The translations under genes and the position numbers were made by a program. A DNA stretch of 5,058 nucleotides from Fidelibacterota bacterium (GTDB lineage: Bacteria; Fidelibacterota; Marinisomatia; SCGC-AAA003-L08; D37C17): positions 15,185-20,242 of the forward strand of contig PARL01000025.1 in assembly GCA_002711465.1 (NCBI GenBank). The letters are read 5' to 3'. Under the pieces are notes generated by a model, which was given only the letters and a program-made list of their open reading frames with translations, was not told the origin of the DNA and did not search any database. Below are positions 1-5,058 of this stretch, in pieces (the stretch's first letter is position 1; every line of letters begins with the position of its first letter).

Positions 1-228
1 ATCAGATGAGTTTTTACTATTTTCTTTTAGTTCTATATTTTTTTTCTCTACTAAATCACTTAAATCCGCTTTAATTTTATTAAATCTATCCTTTATTTCT
101 TGATCAGTTAAATGATTTAGTGTTTCAAATTCTTTATTTATATCTTCAATAATTGGAGATATTTTTTTCAAATCTTTATCAGATTTTTTACCAAATACTT
201 TTGTGATAACTTTATTAAATAGTGACAT
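1..228 (-). CDS. secA: Protein translocase subunit SecA, N-terminal fragment (runs off left edge)
   Basis: Partial gene: 76 codons from an ATG at 228 stay open to the window edge. SecA is the cytoplasmic ATPase that drives preproteins through the SecYEG channel. The protein begins MSLFNKVITKVFG, followed by a charged stretch and then DLKKISPIIEDINKEFETL, and LTDQEIKDRF at about residues 44-53. This matches the family pattern of an amphipathic first helix ending in KVFG, then a 'V..IN..E..L..LSDEEL..K' segment before the DEAD motor. The ATP-binding motifs would lie further left and cannot be seen. Residues 57-76 are Lys/Glu/Asn/Ser-rich, like the extended linker I recall in FCB-group SecA. The start is fixed by an in-frame TAA at 238-240 with no other start codon between. 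It begins one base after the nusB stop (TAA-T-ATG) and has no Shine-Dalgarno sequence, so translational coupling to nusB is likely (inference). Identification rests on the N-terminus alone. Confidence 0.85.
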   Translation of the reverse strand, partial: MSLFNKVITKVFGKKSDKDLKKISPIIEDINKEFETLNHLTDQEIKDRFNKIKADLSDLVEKKNIELKENSKNSSD

Positions 229-229
229 A

Positions 230-721
230 TTATATTTTTATTTCATCATTAATTAAATCATTATAAATAGAATCAAGAACTCCATTTATAAACTTACTAC
301 TTTCATTATTTCCATATATTTTTGCTATTTCAACACCTTCCACTATTGATACTTTATGAGGTATATCGTCAAAAAATAGCATTTCTGTTAATGCTAATCT
401 TAGAATTAATTTGTCAATTAAAGCTATTCTTTTTAAATCCCAATTTTTTAATTTCTTAATTATCAATTCATCAATTTCCTCAGATTTATTAATTGTAGAT
501 TTAATTAATCGATAAGAATACTCTATAATATTTTCATTTAATACAGATTCATTATTTTCTATTATTGAACCATTCATGTAAAAATTATCTGTTATTTCTT
601 GATCCTTTAATAATAATTTCATGTGATTTATTATTTCATTTGGATGTGTTTGAGACATTGTCCAAGCATAATATATTTGCAAGGATAAAGATCTAGAAAC
701 TCTTTTTTCAATTCTGTTCAT
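230..721 (-). CDS. nusB: Transcription antitermination factor NusB
   Basis: NusB binds boxA RNA together with ribosomal protein S10 (NusE) and supports processive antitermination, chiefly of rRNA operons, in the cytoplasm. The 163-aa protein has the all-helical NusB fold signature. Near the N-terminus it has basic residues K6, R7 and R10 followed by SLQIYYAW (13-20), equivalent to the usual RR.AR..ALQ.LY. The C-terminal half carries the diagnostic run LIDKLILRLALTEML (101-115), DIPHKVSIVEGVEIAKIYG (119-137) and SSKFINGVLD (141-150). It is about 24 residues longer than E. coli NusB (139 aa), mostly through an Asn/Glu-rich insertion around residues 38-62. The start is certain: an in-frame TAA sits directly before the ATG, and the next Met (22) would remove the conserved helix. 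It lies 16 bp after the leucine dehydrogenase stop, and that spacer has no Shine-Dalgarno sequence. It abuts secA. Confidence 0.95.
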   Translation of the reverse strand: MNRIEKRVSRSLSLQIYYAWTMSQTHPNEIINHMKLLLKDQEITDNFYMNGSIIENNESVLNENIIEYSYRLIKSTINKSEEIDELIIKKLKNWDLKRIALIDKLILRLALTEMLFFDDIPHKVSIVEGVEIAKIYGNNESSKFINGVLDSIYNDLINDEIKI

Positions 722-737
722 TTAATAAAATTTTTAA

Positions 738-1838
738 CTAGTCATTTCTTAAATTAAATGTTTTTTTGTAAGGAAGGTAGAAAGATTTTAAAGTGGCAAT
801 TTTCTTAATTCTATCTTCAGCTTGTAAAGTCGCAGCTTGAGTAGTTGTAATAGACTCTTTTTTTGATCTTTTAAATATTCCTGATAATGTGTCATAAATC
901 TTTTCAGCTTGATTAAATGCTTTTTCTTTATCATAACCTTCTAATTCATTTGCAACATTGATAAGACCTCCAGCATTTATAACATAATCAGGTGCATATA
1001 AAATATTTCTTTTTACGAGTGATTCACTATCTGATTTTGAGTTTTCTAAAACATTATTAGCAGCTCCAGCTATAATTTCACAATTTAGCAATGGAATTGT
1101 ATTCTTATTAACTGTAGCACCCAAGGCACATGGAGCATAAATATCTACTTCTTGATTTAATATTTCATCTTTATCTACTGGTGTACAACCATATTTGCTT
1201 ACAATTTCATCAATTCTTTTATTATCTATATCAGTTACATATATCTGCATACCATCTTTAGATAGATAATCAACTAAATGAGTACCTACATGACCAAGAC
1301 CTTGAACAGAAATTTTTAGTCCCTCTAATGAATCTCTATTAAATCTTTCTTTTACACTAGCTTTTATGCCCATATATACTCCAAATGCTGTTACAGGTGA
1401 AGGGTCACCACTTCCACCTAAAGATTTAGATATTCCTGTTACATTATTTGTTTCAATTTTAACATTTTCCATATCGTGAATGTTTGTGCCAACATCTTCT
1501 GCTGTAATGTATCTTCCTCCTAATCCTTCAACAAATCTGCCAAATGATCTAAATAATTTTTCAGTTTTATCCTTTTTAGCATCTCCAATTATTACAGCTT
1601 TACCTCCACCAAGATTTAATCCCGCTATGGAAGCTTTATAAGTCATACCCTTAGATAAACGTAAAACATCAATAATTGCTTCTTCTTCTGTTTTGTAATT
1701 CCACATTCTACATCCACCAAGTGCTGGTCCAAGTGTTGTATTATGAATTGCAACGACACCTTTCAAACCTGATTCGGGATCATTAAAAAAAGCAATTTGC
1801 TCATGACCTCTAGATAATAATTCTTCAAATAACTTCAT
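738..1838 (-). CDS. Leucine (branched-chain amino acid) dehydrogenase, Glu/Leu/Phe/Val dehydrogenase family
   Basis: NAD-dependent oxidative deamination of leucine, valine or isoleucine to the 2-oxo acid plus ammonium, reversible and cytoplasmic. At 366 aa it is the normal length. The N-terminal dimerisation/substrate domain (about 10-140) contains LGGCRMW (40-46), the lysines K68 (in KGMTYK) and K80 (in LGGGK), and D115 in TAEDVGT. These three correspond in position to the substrate-binding and catalytic residues of Bacillus-type leucine dehydrogenase. The C-terminal Rossmann domain has VQGLGHVG (178-185), an acidic residue D203 at the end of the second strand that favours NAD over NADP, IYAPCALGA (233-241), GAANN (258-262) and APDYVINAGG (282-291). 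Similarity to leucine dehydrogenase is clear along the whole length. Phenylalanine or valine preference cannot be excluded, so no symbol is given. A GGAG site six bases before the ATG supports the start. It is the only gene here ending in TAG. Confidence 0.93.
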   Translation of the reverse strand: MKLFEELLSRGHEQIAFFNDPESGLKGVVAIHNTTLGPALGGCRMWNYKTEEEAIIDVLRLSKGMTYKASIAGLNLGGGKAVIIGDAKKDKTEKLFRSFGRFVEGLGGRYITAEDVGTNIHDMENVKIETNNVTGISKSLGGSGDPSPVTAFGVYMGIKASVKERFNRDSLEGLKISVQGLGHVGTHLVDYLSKDGMQIYVTDIDNKRIDEIVSKYGCTPVDKDEILNQEVDIYAPCALGATVNKNTIPLLNCEIIAGAANNVLENSKSDSESLVKRNILYAPDYVINAGGLINVANELEGYDKEKAFNQAEKIYDTLSGIFKRSKKESITTTQAATLQAEDRIKKIATLKSFYLPYKKTFNLRND

Positions 1839-1843
1839 TTTTT

Positions 1844-1848
1844 TCTCC
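1844..1848 (-). promoter_or_regulatory. Ribosome binding site of leucine dehydrogenase gene
   Basis: GGAGA on the minus strand lies in the 15-bp spacer after the acyl-CoA dehydrogenase stop. Its GGAG core ends six bases before the ATG at 1838. This is the clearest Shine-Dalgarno sequence in the window and confirms the start. Confidence 0.8.
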
Positions 1849-1853
1849 AGTAA

Positions 1854-2993
1854 TTATAGTAAAGAGCGTGCAATTACAACTCTTTGAATTTCTGAGGTCC
1901 CCTCATAAATTTGTGTTATTTTTGCATCTCTCATTAATCTTTCTACACCTGTTTCTTTTATATATCCATATCCACCATGAATTTGAACGCATTGTGTTGA
2001 AGCTTTCATAGCTACTTCAGAAGCATAAACTTTAGCCATTGAAGCTAGTACACCAAAATCTTTGTGATTATCTTTTGCCCATGCAGCTTTCCAAATAAGT
2101 AATCTTGCTGATTCAATTTCCATTGCCATATCAGCTAATTTAAATTGTATACCCTGATTAGATGCGATTGGTTTTCCAAATTGATGTCTATCTTTTGAAT
2201 ATGAAATTGAATGATTAAGCGAAGCAACGGCAATTCCCAAAGCCTGAGCTGCAATACCTATTCTACCTCCGTCAAGTGTTGCCAGCGCTATTTTGAAACC
2301 TTCGCCTTCATTTCCAATCAAATTTTCTTTTGGAACTTTTACATTATCAAAATAAAGTTCACAGGTATCTGATGATCTGATTCCTAATTTTTCTTCAGGC
2401 TTTCCGCATTCAAATCCTTCAAAAGATTTTTCTACAATGAAACAAGATATACCTTTATGACCAACTTCTTTTTCAGTCATTGCAAAAACAAGAACTAAAT
2501 CTGAATGAATACCATTTGTTACCCAATTCTTAGTGCCATTCAAAACATAAAAATCATCTTTTTTAATAGCAGTTGTATTCATATTAGAAGCATCTGATCC
2601 TGATTGAGGTTCAGATAATGAAAACGCTCCTAGTTTTTCACCTGTAGTTAGTTTGGTTAAATATTTTTCCTTTTGGAAATCATTACCAAAATGCTCAATC
2701 AAATAACAAACTAAAGAATTATTTACAGACATAATAACAGCAGCAGAAGCATCGACCGCTGAAATTTCTTCCATAGCAATTGCATATGAAATAGTATCCA
2801 TACCTCCTCCATTAAATTTATTGCTGGCCATTATTCCCATAAAACCTAATTCACCCATTTTTTTTATCTGATCTAGGGGCCATATTTTTTTATCATCACG
2901 TTCTATTGCACCAGATAATAACTCATTTTTTGCAAATTCTTTTGCTGTTTTTTTGATGAGCAATTGCTCTTCAGATAAATCAAAATTAATCAT
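1854..2993 (-). CDS. Acyl-CoA dehydrogenase, short-chain (butyryl-CoA) type
   Basis: FAD flavoenzyme that introduces the 2,3-trans double bond into an acyl-CoA and passes electrons to ETF. At 379 aa it is the usual length. The order is an N-terminal helical domain (1-120), a middle beta domain with AFSLSEPQSGSD (123-134) and NWVTNG (156-161), and a C-terminal helical domain with the signatures LDGGRIGIAAQALG (240-253), DRHQFGKPI (268-276) and QIHGGYGY (337-344). The catalytic base is E364 in QIYEGTSEIQR. Glu at this position, with Gly243 where isovaleryl-CoA dehydrogenase has its alternative Glu, points to the short-chain/butyryl or 2-methyl-branched acyl-CoA class. Exact chain length and branching cannot be read from sequence. 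Its first 8 bp overlap the end of the upstream hydroxyacyl-CoA dehydrogenase gene, and leucine dehydrogenase follows after 15 bp. No etfA or etfB gene is present in the window. Confidence 0.95.
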   Translation of the reverse strand: MINFDLSEEQLLIKKTAKEFAKNELLSGAIERDDKKIWPLDQIKKMGELGFMGIMASNKFNGGGMDTISYAIAMEEISAVDASAAVIMSVNNSLVCYLIEHFGNDFQKEKYLTKLTTGEKLGAFSLSEPQSGSDASNMNTTAIKKDDFYVLNGTKNWVTNGIHSDLVLVFAMTEKEVGHKGISCFIVEKSFEGFECGKPEEKLGIRSSDTCELYFDNVKVPKENLIGNEGEGFKIALATLDGGRIGIAAQALGIAVASLNHSISYSKDRHQFGKPIASNQGIQFKLADMAMEIESARLLIWKAAWAKDNHKDFGVLASMAKVYASEVAMKASTQCVQIHGGYGYIKETGVERLMRDAKITQIYEGTSEIQRVVIARSLL

Positions 2994-3840
2994 AAGTATA
3001 AAATCCTCTTCCTGTTTTCTTTCCTAATAAACCACTACTAACCATTGATTTTAGCAAAGTACATGGTCTGTACTTCGAATCATTAAAACCATTCCATAAT
3101 ACTTCCATAATATCTAGACATACATCTAATCCAATGAAATCTGCTAATTGCAAAGGTCCCATTGGATGAGACATGCCAAGTTTCATAATTCCATCAATTG
3201 ATTCTTTAGTAGCAACATTTTGCTCTAAACAAAAAATTGCCTCATTAATCATTGGCATTAAAATTCTATTTGAAACAAAGCCTGGATAATCATTACACTG
3301 GATAGGTATTTTTTTCATTGACTCTGAAATCTCAATTATTTTTCTTGTTGTATCTTTTGAAGTATGAATTGTATTTATAACTTCAATTAATTTCATTATT
3401 GGCACTGGATTCATAAAGTGCATCCCAATAAATTTAGTTGGTCTACTAGTTTTGTTTCCTAATTCAGAAATTGAAATGGATGAAGTATTGCTAGCAAATA
3501 TAGTTTTTGAATTACAAATTTTATCTAACTTTTTAAATATTGAAACTTTTAATTCAAATTTTTCTGGTACAGCTTCTATAACTAAATCACAATTTTTACA
3601 ATTTTCAAAATCAGTAGTCATATTCAATTTATTTAAAGTATTTTTTTTATCAATTTCAGATATCACTTTTTTATTTATTTGTCTATCTAAATTAAAATTT
3701 ATATTCTGTAAAGCTTTATTAAGTTGATTTTTATCAATGTCAACTAATGTAGTATGAAATCCAGACTGTGCAGAAACATGAGCTATTCCATTTCCCATAG
3801 TTCCTGAACCAATAATTGCTATTTTAAATTTATTTTTCAT
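2986..3840 (-). CDS. 3-hydroxybutyryl-CoA (3-hydroxyacyl-CoA) dehydrogenase
   Basis: NAD-dependent oxidation of (S)-3-hydroxyacyl-CoA to 3-oxoacyl-CoA, or the reverse, in the cytoplasm. The 284-aa monofunctional form has the family's normal length. The Rossmann domain opens with IIGSGTMGNGIA (9-20), whose glycines G11, G13 and G16 form the dinucleotide-binding loop, and D34 at the end of the second strand favours NAD. FASNTSS (115-121), GMHFMNPVP (139-147) and PGFVSNRIL (186-194) carry S120, H141 and N191. Each is offset by +3 from the S117, H138 and N188 I recall for clostridial 3-hydroxybutyryl-CoA dehydrogenase. E153 would be the Glu partner of the His. The C-terminal dimerisation domain ends GLLGKKTGRGFYTYD. 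The start follows the thiolase stop by 9 bp in the same frame, with a TAAGG site. Substrate could be 3-hydroxybutyryl-CoA or its 2-methyl analogue, so the usual symbol hbd is not asserted. Confidence 0.95.
   Translation of the reverse strand: MKNKFKIAIIGSGTMGNGIAHVSAQSGFHTTLVDIDKNQLNKALQNINFNLDRQINKKVISEIDKKNTLNKLNMTTDFENCKNCDLVIEAVPEKFELKVSIFKKLDKICNSKTIFASNTSSISISELGNKTSRPTKFIGMHFMNPVPIMKLIEVINTIHTSKDTTRKIIEISESMKKIPIQCNDYPGFVSNRILMPMINEAIFCLEQNVATKESIDGIMKLGMSHPMGPLQLADFIGLDVCLDIMEVLWNGFNDSKYRPCTLLKSMVSSGLLGKKTGRGFYTYD
3004..3010 (-). promoter_or_regulatory. Ribosome binding site of acyl-CoA dehydrogenase gene
   Basis: AAGAGGA on the minus strand lies inside the last codons of the upstream gene, ten bases before the ATG at 2993. 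The spacing is slightly long. The purine run continues upstream as GGAAGAGGA, giving an extended anti-16S match. Confidence 0.6.
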
Positions 3841-3847
3841 AAATAAA

Positions 3848-3852
3848 CCTTA
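3848..3852 (-). promoter_or_regulatory. Ribosome binding site of 3-hydroxyacyl-CoA dehydrogenase gene, overlapping thiolase stop codon
   Basis: TAAGG on the minus strand includes the thiolase TAA stop (3850-3852) and ends seven bases before the ATG at 3840. Sharing stop and ribosome-binding bases suggests coupled translation of the two enzymes. Confidence 0.65.
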
Positions 3853-5046
3853 TATATCAAAATTTTCAATAATCATTGATGAAGCTTCTCCACCTCCAAT
3901 ACAAATTGATGCTATACCATATTTTAATTTTTTAATTTTTAATGCATTTAGAAGGGTTACCAAAATTCTTGTACCTGATGCACCAATTGGGTGACCAAGC
4001 GATACAGCACCACCGTGTATGTTTACTTTATCATAATCAATTTTTAATTTATCCATCGCTACCATTGGAACACAAGAAAATGCTTCATTTATTTCAAATA
4101 AATCAATTTCATCAATATTCATATTAGCCATTTTAAGAACTTTCTCAATTGCATAAATTGGGGCTTTGGTAAAATATAATGGTTCGTAAGCATACGATGT
4201 ATGTGCTATAATTTTTGCTTTTGGCTTAATACTATATTTATTTTCAATTGATTCATTTCCTAATAAAATAACAGCTGAGCCATCACTTAAACTACTGGCA
4301 TTGGCCGCAGTGATGGTCCCATTTTTTATAAACGCAGGTTTAAGTTTATTAATTTTATCTTCTCTAAATTTCAATGGCTCTTCATCTGTATCAAAATTTA
4401 TCACACCTTTTTTAGAAATTATCTCAACTGGAGTTATTTCATTTTTGAAATATTTTTGTTTAATTGCATTATTTGACCTTTTATATGATTCAATTGCAAA
4501 TTCATCTTGAGCTTCTCTAGAATATCCTTCTTCAGATGATAAAACTTCTGCACAATTTCCCATTGCATGATTATTATATGGATCCCACAATCCATCGATT
4601 AAAATTGAATCTGTAATATTCTTGTGACCAAAACCTAAACCAATTCTTGCTTTGTCAATGTAATACGGAGCATTACTCATACTTTCTATTCCACCACATA
4701 TTGTTAAATTAGTATTACCTAATCGAATGGATTCATCTGATAACATTACCGCTTTTAAACCTGATCCACATACTTTATTTATTGTTAAACATTCAGTACT
4801 ATATGATAAGTTTGCTCCTAAAGCAACTTGACGTGCAGGTGCTTGACCAAGATTTGCTGAAAGTACATTACCCATTACAACGGAATCAATCTTATCCTTA
4901 TTAATATTATTTCTTTTAACTAAATCTTTTATTAGAATTGAACCTAAATCGGTAGCCTTTAACGAACTTAAGGAACCTTGAAAAGCACCAATGGGTGTTC
5001 TAGTATAGTCATATATATATGAATTTTTTGAAAGATTATTTTTCAT
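3850..5046 (-). CDS. Acetyl-CoA C-acetyltransferase (thiolase)
   Basis: Thiolase that cleaves acetoacetyl-CoA (or 2-methylacetoacetyl-CoA) with CoA, or condenses two acetyl-CoA. At 398 aa it is full length for the family. The N-terminal domain has RTPIGAFQG (16-24) and the nucleophile C93 in INKVCGSGLKAV. The loop domain has NNHAMGNCAE (158-167) and REAQDEFAIESYKRS (177-191), with the His/Met typical of biosynthetic-type thiolases. The C-terminal domain has FEINEAF (317-323), GGAVSLGHPIGASGTR (345-360) and ICIGGGEAS (381-389). N320, H352 and C382, with C93, are each offset by +4 from the Zoogloea thiolase residues N316, H348, C378 and C89 I recall, so the active site is intact. It is the first gene seen of the cluster. 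A partial AGG ribosome site at the window edge supports the ATG. Acetoacetyl-CoA versus longer or 2-methyl substrates is unresolved. Confidence 0.95.
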   Translation of the reverse strand: MKNNLSKNSYIYDYTRTPIGAFQGSLSSLKATDLGSILIKDLVKRNNINKDKIDSVVMGNVLSANLGQAPARQVALGANLSYSTECLTINKVCGSGLKAVMLSDESIRLGNTNLTICGGIESMSNAPYYIDKARIGLGFGHKNITDSILIDGLWDPYNNHAMGNCAEVLSSEEGYSREAQDEFAIESYKRSNNAIKQKYFKNEITPVEIISKKGVINFDTDEEPLKFREDKINKLKPAFIKNGTITAANASSLSDGSAVILLGNESIENKYSIKPKAKIIAHTSYAYEPLYFTKAPIYAIEKVLKMANMNIDEIDLFEINEAFSCVPMVAMDKLKIDYDKVNIHGGAVSLGHPIGASGTRILVTLLNALKIKKLKYGIASICIGGGEASSMIIENFDI

Positions 5047-5055
5047 TATTGTTTG

Positions 5056-5058
5056 CCT
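5056..5058 (-). promoter_or_regulatory. Probable ribosome binding site of thiolase gene, cut by window edge
   Basis: AGG on the minus strand lies nine bases before the ATG at 5046 and touches the right edge, so the full motif cannot be seen. Spacing and sequence fit a Shine-Dalgarno site. No promoter is visible because only 12 bases of leader are present. Confidence 0.4.

Noticed and set aside
229..234. Perfect TATAAT hexamer directly before the secA ATG on the minus strand
   Set aside because: A -10 box here would start transcription inside the secA coding region. It arises from the nusB stop codon and AT-rich surroundings, and I saw no -35 element at suitable spacing.
722..737. Near-palindromic A/T spacer between leucine dehydrogenase and nusB (TTAA at both ends, AAATTTTA between) considered as a terminator or operator
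   Set aside because: It has no G or C to form a stable stem, no loop and no following U-tract, and the symmetry is imperfect. Such patterns are expected by chance at this base composition.
1854..2993. Isovaleryl-CoA dehydrogenase, suggested by the neighbouring leucine dehydrogenase
   Set aside because: The catalytic Glu is at position 364 in QIYEGTSEIQ, and position 243 is Gly, not the alternative Glu used by isovaleryl-CoA dehydrogenase. The LDGGRIGIAAQALG segment is of short-chain type.
3452..3727. Open frame on the plus strand inside the hydroxyacyl-CoA dehydrogenase gene
   Set aside because: It is antisense to a gene with a complete, conserved active site. It is Phe/Leu/Ile-rich as expected of the complement of an AT-rich gene and shows no recognisable domain.
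3942..4510. Two short plus-strand open frames (3942-4127 and 4301-4510) opposite the thiolase gene
   Set aside because: Both lie wholly antisense to conserved thiolase sequence, have no family signature, and have no support from gene spacing since every real gene here is on the minus strand.
738..5046. Lysine fermentation cluster, since it can also combine an amino acid dehydrogenase with thiolase-type and acyl-CoA enzymes
   Set aside because: No aminomutase, 3-keto-5-aminohexanoate cleavage enzyme or CoA-transferase is present, and the dehydrogenase is clearly of the leucine dehydrogenase type.

Overview
This window is a compact, AT-rich bacterial segment (roughly 30% G+C by eye) that is almost entirely coding, with every gene on the minus strand. 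In transcription order, from high to low coordinates, it reads: acetyl-CoA acetyltransferase (thiolase), 3-hydroxyacyl-CoA dehydrogenase, short-chain-type acyl-CoA dehydrogenase, leucine/branched-chain amino acid dehydrogenase, NusB, and the first 76 codons of SecA, which runs off the left edge. No intergenic gap exceeds 16 bp, one gene pair overlaps by 8 bp, and I see no internal terminator. The six genes could lie on one transcript, whose promoter would be beyond the right edge.

The first three genes encode enzymes that convert a short-chain acyl-CoA to acetyl-CoA by beta-oxidation, or run the reverse. The fourth deaminates branched-chain amino acids to 2-oxo acids. Together they cover four of the six steps from isoleucine to acetyl-CoA plus propionyl-CoA. 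The branched-chain 2-oxo acid dehydrogenase and the enoyl-CoA hydratase are not in the window. A butyryl-CoA/acetoacetyl-CoA route is an equally legitimate reading of the three CoA enzymes. All four enzymes keep their catalytic residues. The last two genes are housekeeping: NusB (antitermination and rRNA transcription) and SecA (the protein-export motor).

The organism looks like a streamlined, low-GC, uncultivated-type bacterium. The leucine dehydrogenase-nusB adjacency and the Lys/Glu-rich stretch early in SecA suggest the FCB group, and a marine Marinimicrobia (SAR406)-like lineage is my best guess. This rests on remembered gene order and protein character, not on a search. The NusB is of ordinary short type (163 aa), unlike the longer NusB proteins I associate with many Bacteroidetes.

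I found no mobile element, CRISPR array, RNA gene or evident new system. The points worth a second look are the coupling of a catabolic module to nusB-secA, the change from Shine-Dalgarno-led starts in the metabolic genes to starts without one in nusB and secA, and the missing hydratase.
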